A DNA stretch of 64,000 nucleotides from Ypsolopha sequella (GCA_934047225.1 OW203984.1:9123201-9187200); one strand, 5' to 3'. Positions 1 through 11,082 are shown, numbered from the stretch's first letter. A program made the numbers and translations. The notes: generated by a model from the sequence alone, not told the origin.

Positions 1-728
1 TAGGGTTCCGTACCCGTATTGTGTAAAATTATGATAACGCTAAACGCCAAAATGGTAAGATAAAACAAATAATAAACCGCATTTTCACTTCCAAACTTTA
101 TCCGGCTGTAATGTTTCCTTACCAATTCGATAAACGTACGTGAAACTTTTTTGCACAAAGAACGACTATTATCCCTTTGCGAATGTTAAATGAAATCTGT
201 CTCCAACCCTTAATTCAAGGCCATTAATAAATCAGATTGCGCAATCTAGATTTAACGGCGCAAATTAAAAATCAATACATGGCAACCCCCGAGGCAAAGA
301 TGAGTTTATTTTTGGTACAAAAAGTATAAGTCGATATTGTTGCGGTTATGTTTCTTATCCTTATTCTTTATTGTACACAAAAATATATAATGACACTAGT
401 ATAAATTCAATTGATTTTACAGCGGCAAGCTTATCTCTATGAGAGATTTCTTCCAGCAAACCGAAAGAAGATCAAGAAAACTTAAAAAAGGAAAACAAAA
501 AGCTTATGTGTTCAAACCTAAATTATTTTTAACATAACTAATTAATAGACAACAAAAATATGGAGATATTTATTCTTTTGTCTGTTTACTTTTAACAATA
601 ATTAAAAACGACAAACCATTTTTTTGATGCCTTTGTCAATAGTTTTTGGTTTCGTTGGTGTCTCCAACGTGCATTAGGTATATATCGCAGCAATATCGTA
701 TAACACGCCGTACAGGCGCGCCGGATTG
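1..728. other. Non-coding flank, no gene seen
   Basis: AT-rich sequence without a credible reading frame. The first 25 bases (gggttccgtacccgtattg) match the end of the dispersed 'gggttccgtacc' repeat found in several places in this window, so the left edge probably cuts through one copy. Nothing else is recognised. Confidence 0.5.
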
Positions 729-1077
729 AAAAACGTCGCTGTTTTGTATTGCGGCTACCTCACGTTCTGCTGGACATTTCATGCAGTTCGACAATCCGGC
801 TACTCACGTTTAGCCGTTTCGTCTTTCAACCAAAAGTCAAAAATAGGCGCAACGACGAGCGAAGTGAGGAGGAGCGTGTTAGGTTTACATGTAAGATAAA
901 ATAAGGAGCCAAGGGAAGCGGAGCGCAGCGAGACGACGCGACGACCCTAGTTTTTTACAACATTTACAATCCAGCGTTTAATTAGACGCTGTTTTACATA
1001 ATGCGGTGTAATTTATTTCAGCCGAATTGAAGTTTGGCTGAACGTGAGGTAGTCGCTTTACAAAACAACGACGTTTT
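729..1077. mobile_element. MITE with ~50-bp imperfect terminal inverted repeats
   Basis: The left end (aaaacgtcgctgttttgta, then tacctcacgttc) is repeated in inverted form at the right end (gaacgtgaggta, then tacaaaacaacgacgtttt). The arms differ at a few positions. The centre is non-coding. I could not settle a target duplication, so the superfamily is open. Confidence 0.5.
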
Positions 1078-1577
1078 GGGCTTCACTCTTCCATATTTCC
1101 CAATTAAATATTGGAATATAATAATATCCTTCTTCATTTGCTTGCCTTTTCAACGTGTCCTTTACATTTCTAACTCCAAACTTTTCCACAATACCTTCCC
1201 CTTTCCCCTGTATCCCTGAAAGCTCAGGTCTCACCCCTCTTCCTTCCCTCTCATCTAATTGAAACAACCGTACATATCTACAGTTGTTGAATTGTATGAA
1301 ATATGCCCCAGAAACTATCAATAGAATTAACTGATTTCAGCGGAATTATATACAGAGTGATAAATATGAAGTTGCGGAAGCTGGAATATAGATAGTATAA
1401 TACTACTAGCCCATACGAATAACTTTTCGTAACAAAAAAATGAGAAATCGAGATACAAAAACAGTTGCTTCATACATTTTGGTCGGGTAGCTATGTCGCT
1501 TTTCTATGAAACAGCTGATTTTTATTTTTTATATAACTTTAAACTCTCGCGTTTTGTACACATTATAATATATATAA

Positions 1578-1757
1578 TCGGGTCTACCGCGATCAATTTT
1601 CACCTTTTTTACGAAAAGGGGATACCCGACGTTTCGAGACAGTTGCATGTCTCGTGGTCTATGGAAAACTGGCAAGTATGGCGAGGCGCAGTGACGAGAT
1701 GCAGGTGACGTGACGACCGAAGTATTTTCCTTTTACCATTGATCGTGGTAGACCCGA
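1578..1757. mobile_element. Nested MITE, TIR tcgggtctaccgcgatcaa
   Basis: A 180-bp element whose ends are inverted copies of each other (tcgggtctaccgcgatcaa against ttgatcgtggtagacccga, one mismatch). It lies inside the 1,376-2,139 MITE. The first bases of its TIR (gggtctaccgcg) resemble those of the MITEs at 33,826 and 40,886, which suggests a shared mobilising transposase. No coding capacity. Confidence 0.6.
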
Positions 1758-1760
1758 TAA

Positions 1761-2033
1761 TATACAAGGTGACTTTTTGATCATCGTCCAAATTCATACT
1801 GGAGGCTTGATAAGTTATCAGGATCTAGGATCAGTAACAATTTTTGTGAAATTCGTTTATTGAAATTTCGGCTTCCCATATAAATTCAGTTCCAGTCCCG
1901 AGTGAATCACTATGGGGAGTCGAAATTTCATTTTACGAATTTCAACAAAATTGTTATTGATGCATGATACTGATCACTTACCAAGCGACCAGTATGAATT
2001 TGGACGATGGTCCTTGAAAAGTCACCTTGTATA
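1761..2033. mobile_element. Nested foldback MITE, TIR tatacaaggtgactttt
   Basis: A near-complete hairpin of about 273 bp. The left end reads tatacaaggtgacttttt and then tcgtccaaattcatactgg. The right end reads ccagtatgaatttggacga and then aaaagtcaccttgtata. Similarity between the arms continues inward beyond the termini. It abuts the preceding MITE within four bases, and both interrupt the same host element. Confidence 0.6.
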
Positions 2034-2164
2034 TTATAATAAGCTGATTTTTATTTCACGATTCGAGGGTTGGCTTTATAATAAAAGTTTGTTGTATGGA
2101 CGAGTACTATCAACAGTTTCCGGCTTTTGTTACATTATATTAACACATAGTATAACTAGTTTTT

Positions 2165-2545
2165 TGAGGTGGTAGAGCTGGTTCTTTCAGGTGGGTAGGT
2201 GCCGAGCTCGACTGTGGAGGTACCATCATCTTACTTGCAACCCCCCCAAAGTTATTCGGGAGAGAGTAAGACGACAGCTCTCAGGCACAACCAGGTGGTC
2301 CACCATGCCTAGAACCGATTGATAGCGGTATTTCCATCCCCAATTGCCGGCTTTTTAATAAAAACGGACTGGTGACTGGTAGCGGCGTCACTGGTGCGAG
2401 GGTTTCGGCACCGCGCTCACCAACCCGCCTGCCCAGGGTGTGTGAGTATGGGAATTTCTTCCAGGAGGAACGCCAACAGTGGCAAAATCTTGGAAAGGCC
2501 TATGTCCAACAGTGGACGAAGACAGGCTGATGGATGGATGGATAA
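2165..2545 (+). mobile_element. 3' fragment of an RTE-like non-LTR retrotransposon
   Basis: The stretch at 2,493-2,543 (ggcctatgtccaacagtgga, then a (tgga)n tail) is what I know as the 3' end of lepidopteran RTE-type LINEs. The tail of the RT reading frame runs into a short tandem repeat. The upstream 330 bp probably belongs to the same fragment, but that is inference. No intact frame remains. A clear case of 5' truncation. Confidence 0.5.
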
Positions 2546-3569
2546 CTAGTAGTTTGCTCCGAACTGTGAACTCACGAACCCCAAACCATATCTTATGATT
2601 TAGCACATGTTCGAACTTAAAAATTATTTTTGTCTCATTTACTCGCCTACCAAATTTCATGACGTTCCAATCAACGATACTCGAGTTATCGTCGAACAAA
2701 TAATCATACGTACAAAAATCTGATTGTTTATGTAGACTCGGATAACTTCGCTCGCTTTGCTCTCACGTTCAAAAAACAATTGTTGCTTGCCACTTCAACA
2801 GACAGATGTTAAATATCTTTTTATTTATTTTCCCTAGCAATCTACTTTTAACTTTACTTTTCCTTGTACAAACATAAGCCTACTTGGGATTTTATTATAA
2901 GGAAAGATGAAAGCCTTGCACATTTGACAGACAGTTTTATTGTTATGTGGTTTCAAAAAATTCAGAATTATTTCTTTCAAAAAAGTAAGACTTCCCAGCG
3001 TCATATTATACTATATGTAAATTTTCGCCGATGTAAGCAAGGGCAGAAAGTTGTATATAATTTATTAGTATAGTTATGTTCCTATTTTCTTGTATTTATA
3101 TTATTTTATGTTTGCTATATGAGCCACTGTAGCTCGAAATAAACACATTTTGTTTTATTTTTTATTTTATTTATATCATAATATCATACATCCTATGTCG
3201 TTTAATGACATTTTATTAATGTTTGAGCTAGTAGGTACTAGCATAATTTAATTTTCCAGCCAAGAGGATGGTCTACGTCATCATTATTATCTATTCTTGT
3301 GATTACCTTTCAAGTTCCGATTAAGTTACATAGTTCTAAAAGGAAATGTGTGAATAAAAATAATTTTAGCTATATTAGTTACTAGTAAATGATTTACTCC
3401 ACCATTGACCGACATATTACTCAGGACCTGGGAGACATCATACATCTGGTTACTTAGCGCACACTGTGGACCCGGACTCAACAGACAGCACTGACAGACT
3501 CAACCGACTGACCCAATCATCTGGTACTCCCTTCCAAACTGCCTTTTTATTTTACTTCTTTTTTTTTAT
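2546..3569. other. Non-coding, no feature recognised
   Basis: AT-rich sequence without long open frames, recognisable repeats or palindromes. It contains the motif tttattttatttatatcata and other low-complexity stretches only. Confidence 0.4.
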
Positions 3570-3720
3570 AAATAGTTCCTAACATAGCCTTTTCAGAATC
3601 TTTCAACTTTTTTCATGTATGTATTTTTTTATTTTTTACCTGTCAATCACTCGACTGATGACGGCCTCACTGATGAGGTCGAAATATATCGAAAAATATA
3701 AAGTTTATTTTTTTATTATT
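3570..3720 (+). repeat. Dispersed repeat (copy 1), 'ctgatgacggcctca' family
   Basis: About 150 bp matching 32,230-32,395 in the same orientation. Shared blocks are actcgactgatgacggcctc and gaaatatatcgaaaa, followed by aaagtttattttt and an ATT-rich tail. Placement at an A/T-rich tail suggests the 3' end of a LINE or SINE, but I cannot name the family. Confidence 0.5.
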
Positions 3721-3859
3721 ATCTAATGCTTAAAACTATAAATGAAATGAAATGTGACTTTACAAAAAACGGCACTTCTTTTGATTGTTTTTTAAAGTAG
3801 TATATTGTTATAATGGGCGGAGGTAGGCATGTATTTATATATGTAACCTATTACTATGT

Positions 3860-4198
3860 AGTATATAGGATGGTATTTGGTCGGCCGCCTGGATTCGTGC
3901 TGGGGGCTCGGTTGGTGATCATTGAACCTTGTTCCTGGTCCCTGGCCGGATCTCCGGTGTGGGTTCGGGCGGTTGATTGGATTTCACCTTGTATTATAAT
4001 ATTTTACCTATAATTTTAATCGTATATATATTGCTACATAAATTAAATAAACATTTAATCAAAGTAGTTCATGTACATTTATTATTTTATTACATATATT
4101 TTTATAAGATTAAAATTTGACTTGTGAAACGTGTATTATATATACCTACTTTGCAAAATAAACTTTTTGAATTTTGAATTTTTGAATTTTGAATATCG
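3860..4198 (+). mobile_element. LINE 3' end with (TTTGAAT)n tail, copy 1
   Basis: Matches 52,419-52,760 over most of its length: gattcgtgctgggggctcgg, gggttcgggcggttgatt, then an AT-rich part and a tail of repeated ttgaattt. A 3' terminal simple repeat after a conserved untranslated block is typical of insect non-LTR retrotransposons. The two copies differ by small indels, so both are old. No coding remains. Confidence 0.55.
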
Positions 4199-4530
4199 GA
4201 GATCTGGGGGCACGGCAGTGCCCCCGCAAAGTCTCGCAGAAAAAACGCGGAACGACCGTACCATCCTTTTCTCGAAGCAACTCACGGCACTTTCGACCCC
4301 CCTGTATCTTCGTTGTGGGTGGAGCTAGAAGTCTGAAATTTCAGGAACCAAGAGTACTTACTGATCATACTTCTGATCCCAAATTACAACTTTGTACCTA
4401 TATTCTATTACGAAATATCTCAAGTCAAAGTTCCCTTATTTTGTCACTGACTGACTGACACATCATCAAAAGTCTAAAGGTGTTCTAGCAGGCCTACAAA
4501 CTTGAAATTTTGCATGCGGTTAGTGTTAAG
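4199..4530 (+). repeat. Dispersed repeat B (copy 1), starts at gggggcacg
   Basis: Shares a diverged but collinear block with about 8,013-8,345: gggggcacg, gtgcccc, ccttttctcgaagc, then a 'gaaatttca...aaaagtctaaagg' region matching 'gaaatttgat...aaaacctctagg' there. Probably one non-autonomous family with heavily mutated members. Short overlapping frames here look accidental. Confidence 0.4.
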
Positions 4531-4730
4531 TGTACATTGCAACAAAAAAATATAAAAATGTTATTTGCGGTTGGTAATTTAATATTTCCATACAAAGTCT
4601 ATACAAAATGTATGTTTCCAGCTGCATCTATAAATTTGTACGACACTAAATGACGTTGGTGGTATGCTGCTTTGCATTAAAGACGCCTAAAACGAAAAAT
4701 TCTACGTTAAAGTTAAAGTGCGAAAACTAA

Positions 4731-5984
4731 AAAATAAAACCGCTAAAGTGCGAATCTGACTCGTGCATAAAGAGTTCCGTACCCCTACACAATACGGGTA
4801 CGGAACCCTAAAAGTAAATAACAACAATAAAGATGCCATAGCAACATTAAGACGACAAAATACAAAGCGATAAAACGGTAGCGCCTGACAAACAATTCGG
4901 TACCTTTTTAGTACGGAACCCAAATTTTCATTATTTTACTTTAAAGTATTTACTACAGACTGCCCAAGTTTAAACTTTTACTTGTATGTTGTATTACCGT
5001 ACTAAAGATAGAGCCTTTGTTATAATAATCTGTTCCTTGGGTAAGGCACCCATAAAAGGGTGGTTTATAATGTTCCACACATTCACAATATTAGTCTATT
5101 TAAGAAGAAAATATCAACATTTCGTAATTAAGTCACTAAAAAACGGTAGTTTGCGAATCCGACTCGCGCATAAAGGGTTCCGTACCCCTACACAATACGG
5201 GTATGGAACCCTTAAAGTAAATTGCAACAACATATATGCCATAGCACCATCAAGGCGACAAAAAACAAAGCGATAAAACGGTAGCACCTGACAAACAATT
5301 CGGTACCTTTTTAGGAAGGAACCCTAATTTTTATTATTTCTTATTTTACTTTAAAGTAGTCTGCCTAAATTTTCAACTTGTATGTATAACCGTTCTAACG
5401 ATAAAGCCTTTGTTATAATAATTTGTGCTTTGGGTAAGGAACCCTAAAACACATTTAGTCTATTTAAGAAGATAAATATCAACATTTCGTAATTAAGTCG
5501 CTATTAAACCGGCTAAGTGCAAGTCAGACTCGCTCACGAAGGGTTCCGTACTACCATCACACAATATGGGTACGAAACCCCAAATCATTATGGTAAATAC
5601 CAACAATAAAGATGACATAGCAACATCAAGGCGACAAAAAACAAGGCGCTAAAATGGTAGCGCCTGACAAACAAATCAGCACCTTTTGAATACGGAACTC
5701 TAATATTTATATGCCCAAAATTGTTGTTTTATAAAGATAGAGCTGAAACAAATAACATCGAATAATTGGACCCCCCTTGGATTTCCATTTATTGAACTTT
5801 TTATGCTGTGATAGGGGCCATATTATTATTTGCCGTGATAGAGGACAATGTAACATATATTATGTGAAAATATTTACGCGCTACCTATAACGGCTGAAGC
5901 TGTAGACCCATGTGATAGATGGATAGACAGCGGAGGATTAGTAATAGGGTCACGGAACCTAATGATACGGAACCCTAATAATCA
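4731..5984 (+). repeat. Three tandem units of the dispersed 'gggttccgtacc' repeat
   Basis: Unit 1 (4,731-5,137), unit 2 (5,138-5,503) and unit 3 (5,504-5,984) start with the same head (gcgaatccgactcgcgcata, ggttccgtacc). Each continues through atgccatagcaac, gcgacaaaa and gtagcgcctgacaaac. Units 1 and 2 both stop at cgtaattaagtc and lack the distal tail (ctacctataacggctgaagc). Only unit 3 has that tail, ending acggaaccctaa. Other copies lie at 17,191, 18,206, 41,815 and 44,935. Confidence 0.65.
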
Positions 5985-6292
5985 AGGTAAAAGGTTATTT
6001 ATCAAGTAAAGCTTTAAATATATTAAAGGAAAAATAAAGCGGCTAATGTTGTTTTATTTGTATATGCATCCTCTATGATGTAGGTATATTGAAATATCTA
6101 TGTACTCGTGTGGCATTCAAAAAAGACCAGGTTTAGCTCATTATTCTGAGAGGTTTAGACATAATAATGTACTCTGTGGTTTAGACTGACAAGCCAGCCA
6201 TTCACTTCATGGCCAAAAGAAATTTTAACCTGCCTGTTGCATCTAATTGTGGATAATAGTAATAATAAATTACAGTAAAAATTAATATTGCA

Positions 6293-6780
6293 ATGGAACC
6301 TGAAATATTGTACATAAATGAAAATCCTTGTCCACACCTAGTTGTCCCTATACCTGGAGATGGTTCATGTTTGTTCCATTCTTTGTCATTCTCTATGTAT
6401 GGGAACATTGAGTCGTCATATGACATTAGGTGTGCGGTAGTCGAGTATGTGGTAGCGCATTGGGATGAAATGCAACTTTATACGTGTGACGAGCGTGGAG
6501 ACACATGTACTCGACAGCAATGATGAAAACTACCACCTACGGTTCCGTATCCGAACTTATGACAGCCACCGCTTTGTATCCATTTACGTTCGAGGTTTAC
6601 GAAAATGGCCGTTTGAGAGGATCATTCGGTGGCGATCCTGGGATGCCAGTGAAAGGTTTACGATTCTCTGGTAGTTTCTTAGGTGGTCATTATGAAATGC
6701 TCCTTCCCGATACTAGTTTCTCAGGAGTATGTCCTAATGATCAGTTAAAGGGAGTGGGTTTTAAGAAAATCCGCAGCTGA
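6293..6780 (+). pseudogene. OTU-type cysteine protease domain, frameshifted
   Basis: OTU proteases are ubiquitin-type isopeptidases, and OTU domains also occur in some transposon proteins. The first frame (6,293-6,523) has PGDGSCLFHSLS, the catalytic Asp/Cys block. The second frame (from about 6,505 to the stop at 6,778-6,780) continues with YGSVSEL, FTFEVYENG and the C-terminal GGHYEML, where H would be the catalytic His. The frames differ by one nucleotide near 6,500, so an indel has broken the gene. The upstream reading frame is not recognisable. Its 3' end matches diverged sequence near 8,520-8,560, so it is probably part of a transposon (possibly Helitron-like; inference) rather than a host deubiquitinase. 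Confidence 0.6.
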
Positions 6781-6838
6781 CGTGCAAGAAATATTACTCG
6801 AGAAGAAAAAAAGGAGGACTACCTACAAAAAGAAATGA

Positions 6839-7463
6839 GATCCCATAAAAAAACATAAAATGTACAAAAATGGCAAGTCTCGCAACGCAATCCTGCCACC
6901 GTAAAAAGCTGTGAGATCTTATGTACAGCCAAGTCTGCTATTTTAGTTTTTATGGAAGCACCTTTTCATTTAAGTTAGTATGGGAGCACCTATTTAACAA
7001 ATTTATCATTAATTGTTTCCTATTTAGTTACCTACCAACATTAAGTGACTGTATTAATATAAGTCATCTTTATTTCCTAATAAAATATGGTGACTTTGCA
7101 ATCGCAGAGCACAAATAAAGCACTGATGCGTAGAAATATCTTCTCAAATCGCTAATAAATTGGTATTAGGTAGCTGATATGTTGTATATGTTGCTGTGCG
7201 ATTGCGAAGTCACTATATTTTATTAGGAAATAAAGATGACTTATATTAATACAGTCACTTAATGTTGGTAGGTAACTAAATAGGAAACAATTAATGATAA
7301 ATTTGTTAAATAGGTGCTCCCATACTAACTTAAATGAAAAGGTGCTTCCATAAAAACTAAAATAGCAGACTTGGCTGTACATAAGATCTCACAGCTTTTT
7401 ACGGTGGCAGGATTGCGTTGCGAGACTTGCCATTTTTGTACATTTTATGTTTTTTTATGGGAT
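6839..7463. repeat. Large palindrome, ~270-bp near-identical arms
   Basis: Left arm 6,839-7,112 and right arm 7,189-7,463 are inverted copies with very few mismatches, around a spacer of about 76 bp. Both arms encode the same meaningless 65-codon frame on opposite strands, which shows how little they differ. The outer 90 bases of each arm (aaaagctgtgagatcttatg and neighbours) correspond to the 3' region of the OTU-bearing element, seen diverged and in single copy near 8,600-8,720. The palindrome thus looks like an inverted duplication of that element's end. Confidence 0.75.
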
Positions 7464-7700
7464 TTCTTTTTCTTTTTCGTAGCAAAAAAGTCTGTCAAAA
7501 AATGCGAAGATCAAATCAATTGCTTATCCTAAAGTCTTTTCACGAAAGAACGACCCTGTCAAAGTATTTCTATTGTCAAACCAAATATTAAATACGAAAA
7601 TACTAACTATATTTATTTTTAGGTTTTGGGTTTAAATATGTATTTTCTTTTTGTTGTATAATTATTTATTGTGTTAAAATAAAGAAACTAATATAAATGC
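7464..7700. other. AT-rich spacer, no gene
   Basis: No feature recognised between the palindrome and the hAT-like MITE. It contains a possible LINE-like tail (aaaataaagaaactaatata) but nothing diagnostic. Confidence 0.3.
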
Positions 7701-7708
7701 CTTGATCT

Positions 7709-7971
7709 CAGTGGCGTGCACAGAACTTTTTGCTGGAAAAGCAAACAATTGGTCAAGAACAACAATAAAAAAAATATGAAAAAATTTAAATATCAATTTG
7801 AAAAAAAAAATTTTGTATGGCGCCAGGGTAGACAATGTCTACCCTAGAGTGAAAATTTCCTATACAAACTTTTTTTTTTCAAAGTGATATTTAAATTTTT
7901 TTATATTTTTTTTATTGTTGTTCTTGACCAATTGTTTGCTTTTCCAGCAAAAAGTTCTGTGCACGCCACTG
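7709..7971. mobile_element. hAT-like MITE with 8-bp target duplication
   Basis: A 263-bp palindromic element. The left end is cagtggcgtgcacagaactt and the right end is its perfect inverted counterpart, and the arms pair almost throughout. It is flanked by the identical 8-mer cttgatct at 7,701-7,708 and 7,972-7,979. An 8-bp duplication with CAG...CTG ends is diagnostic of the hAT superfamily. It has no transposase and must be moved in trans. The perfect duplication and TIR suggest a fairly recent insertion. Confidence 0.85.
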
Positions 7972-8004
7972 CTTGATCTATGTGACTTATTTCGTGAATT
8001 TTGT

Positions 8005-8720
8005 CTTGGAATTGATCCGGGGGCACGATAGTGTCCCCTCCAATACGAGCCAAAGGAAGTGGGGCACTACGTACCTTTTCTCGAAGCGTTTCGTTATATT
8101 TTCGAACCCTCATAGCTTCAGTCTGGATTATACTAGAGATACCAAATTCTCAAGATAAGATGCAGTAAGCATTTTTATCAAACACAATAAGTTTCATTTG
8201 TCTAGCTTTTGTCTTTCTTATTTTATTAATACCTAAAATACGTTGATTTCGTCACTGACCCACACTCACTCACTGACGATGATCAAAACCTCTAGGATAC
8301 TTCCTGAAATCTTATAAAGCTGAAATTTGATACACAGGCTAGGATTAGCACACAAACAACAAAAAATTTAAGAAATCTGTAACTTTCACCGTCAAACCCT
8401 TTTAAGCAAATTCGGTTCTGTATCATAAAAAATATATATTCCCAACTTTCAAAAGACCTAAAAATCTGAAATTTGGTATAAAGGCTACGATTTGCACAAC
8501 CAACAAGAAAAATAGGCAAATAAAGAGAGTGGGCTATAAAAAATTCATAGCTGAGGCGTAAGAAATGCAGCCTGAAAAAATAAAAAAAAGTATAGTATCT
8601 CACAAAAAGAAATGAAAACCCATCAAAAACATTTCAGGTACACTAGATCACCAAGACTCACAGGCTCATGACGCATTCACTGTTAAAAAGGTATCAGATC
8701 TCATGTAGAGCAAAGTCCTT
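8005..8720 (+). repeat. Dispersed repeat B (copy 2) joined to a diverged OTU-element 3' end
   Basis: 8,013-8,345 matches the block at 4,199-4,530 (gggggcacg, accttttctcgaagc). From about 8,520 onward the sequence (gagtgggctataaaaaattc, caaaaagaaatga, ggtatcagatctcatgta) is a diverged relative of 6,750-6,940, the end of the OTU-bearing element. One element family may therefore span both blocks, with the OTU coding region missing here. Confidence 0.45.
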
Positions 8721-8869
8721 AAGTCTACAAGGCCTAATTCTACAAGCCCTAGCTCTACAAACCCTACTTCTTGGTCAAAAAGTATGGCTTGGCCGTTTCG
8801 CGGCCGTCAAACAGATACTCCCATGGACTTATAACATTAGGTCATGCAATAAGTTCCATGAAATCAAAC

Positions 8870-9039
8870 ATATTGGTATCGATTCGGCATAACACGTCTT
8901 AACTTATTTGACAGGACTAACCTTATTTTAAGCTTCCTGTCTTTTTTTTCTTTATCGAAAAAACAAGGACAGAATGCTTAAATTAAGTTTAGTCCTGTCA
9001 AATAAGTTAAGATGTGCTTCACCGAATCGGTACCAATAT
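8870..9039. mobile_element. Short foldback MITE, TIR atattggtatcgattcgg
   Basis: Left arm (atattggtatcgattcgg, then cttaacttatttgacaggac) and right arm (gtcctgtcaaataagttaag, then ccgaatcggtaccaatat) pair over about 75 bp, with a loop of about 15-20 bp rich in T and A. The arms differ at scattered positions. No clear target duplication. Confidence 0.6.
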
Positions 9040-10728
9040 CAAACAAATTAAGACTTGTGTAAAGTTGCAACTAGAGTTGATGTTAGATATTTTATCAGTA
9101 TTACATATTCACGCGACGAAATAAACTTCCTTTTTGAAGTTTGTTAAAAATAAATTTATACAATAATGTAGTCTGAAAATTCAAACAGGATAGGACAGCG
9201 TGCTCTGACAAATCTATTTCTAACTTTTAAAACTTCGCTAGAACTCTATACTCTCCTGATTTATACGTTCATAGTCGGGATAAAATAATCTAGACAAGAG
9301 TTTGTGGATATTTGAACACGGGCGTGTCTCTGTTTGCGTTCTTCCTTTGTTTGCTTGAAGGTGCGGTAAAAAGTTATTTGCGAATGAAAATCTGATATCA
9401 GGAACTTGGGAAGAGGTTACAAAGTTAAAACTGTGATTGAATTTCTTTACGGATTTTGTGTTGTTTGTTGGTTTTACTTGCCATTTTAGAAGTGTAATAG
9501 GAAACTGAAGACTAATTAAATTCCAGTGTTATTGCCAAGTAGATTTCTTATCATGTAGGTAGCAGCGATAGTCCTATTGCTAAAACTCTCAATCTTGCTA
9601 AGAACTTTAGTCATCTTCCTTACAACAATTTTGTTATGTGGCTTAATTTTTATGGATTTCATTTAACAGTTTTCACACTTTAATATTTCAGTAAAATGTC
9701 GATCAAATTATGTGCATTGATTTATAAATTATTGACAACTTTTATTACTTTTCTCCAGCCGTGCGCGGATAACATAACTTTGTCCTGAAAATAACATAAA
9801 AGTCATTACTATAAATTGTTAATACAAATTTCACCACTCTGACATCCAACGATAGCCATTTTAAATTAAATATATCGAACTTTGTTCGTCCTCATATTTG
9901 ACACCTTTTCGAAGACACCAAAACTTTTTTATTGTTTTTTGTTTACGTAACTTTAAAAACGACATAAAACCAAGGTTTATGATTTTCAACGATATTTTAT
10001 TATATTTGATTTAGATTTTTCGTTTGCATTTTTTGTTTCTTTATTTGTTACTATCTATCAGTTTTTCTGTAAATTTTATCTCGTAACATAACCATAACAT
10101 TTCTGACTTGAAATTGTCTTATGTAGGCCGTCACCGGCTTTTTCATATATGTAACGTCGGAGTATCTCAACAGAAATAAAAGTATAAAGTAAAAACATTG
10201 AAGCAAAGTAGATTCGGTTGTAATGTATTGCCTTAAAAGCTGAGTGATCGTAAGAATTCTCTTGTGAATACCTCGAAGATAAATGAAAAATTTAAAGGTC
10301 TTTACTCACGGAGTTACGGGAGGTATAGAGAGTTCTAAAAGATCATCTTACACTGGCGTCGAGTCATAAGGTATAATATGTAGGTACGTGCCTTTCGCAA
10401 ACGGACTCCTGTAAGGCCTCTAAAGTGGTCTTTTGATCTTACCCTCTTTCAGCTAAGGGGTGCTAAGAAACTCCCCATTTGAAACCGGGAACCAAAAAAT
10501 ATATTTCGAATAATGGAAGCTGGAGATGATTGTGTCGTGGTTTTGCGGATAATGATTTTGTATTATTTATTTGACAATTCAAACTGAAAATTCAGGCCCT
10601 TTAGTTTAAGGGATGTTAAAAATAATAAACGGTACTGTGGTTATACAACTTACTTTCTCTTGACTGTTTCCTTGTGTTTTCCTCTTTGTATGAAAACTAC
10701 CGTAATCTATGTTTAATACAATATACTA
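9040..10728. other. 1.7 kb without recognised genes
   Basis: AT-rich non-coding sequence. I see no reading frame with protein-like content, no RNA gene and no obvious palindrome. It could be intronic or intergenic host DNA or old repeats. Confidence 0.4.
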
Positions 10729-10994
10729 TACAACGTGTAACAGAAAGGTGTAACCATATTTGAAGAGCTTATTCAGTCAATGATATAGAACAACTTTTAG
10801 TATGGAACAAACCCTGTATCTCAAAAAAAAAATTTACTGTTTCATAGAAAAATGCAATGCCGCTCGGCCGAAATGTATGGAAGGGTAGATTTTTGTTTTG
10901 AGATTTCAGGGTTGGCTCCATAGTAAAAGTTGTTCTATATCATTGACTGAATAAGCTATTTAAATATGGTTACACCTTTCTGTTACACGTTGTA
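10729..10994. mobile_element. Palindromic MITE 'acgtgtaacagaaagg', copy 1
   Basis: Ends tacaacgtgtaacagaaagg / cctttctgttacacgttgta are inverted repeats, and pairing continues through gtaaccatattt and aacaactttta. The central part contains gccgctcggccgaaatgtat. Full-length relatives lie at 21,390-21,654 and 35,951-36,217, with an internally deleted one at 24,064-24,148. Flanks are TA-rich. Confidence 0.75.
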
Positions 10995-11082
10995 TATAGT
11001 TTCGCTTTGCAGCCCTGCGCTAAACAATCAAACGGTAATATAAAAATTTACGTACAGACTTGGTATGTTACACGACATCGAT

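Larger units (their letters stand above)
1376..2139. mobile_element. Foldback MITE (family 'aagttgcggaagc') interrupted by nested elements
   Basis: The left part (1,376-1,526) and right part (2,042-2,139) match the uninterrupted copy at 12,776-13,001. Shared blocks include cattttggtcgggtagctat and the TIR atgaagttgcggaagc. Between them sits about 515 bp of foreign DNA holding two other palindromic elements. The foreign segment is bracketed by a 15-base direct repeat (agctgatttttattt) at 1,512-1,526 and 2,042-2,056, which could be its target duplication. The right TIR has decayed. Confidence 0.6.

Noticed and set aside
6921..7382. Two identical ~65-codon frames on opposite strands (6,921-7,118 and 7,152-7,382)
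   Set aside because: They are the two arms of one palindrome read outward. The composition is Phe/Ile/Leu-rich without motif. No gene.
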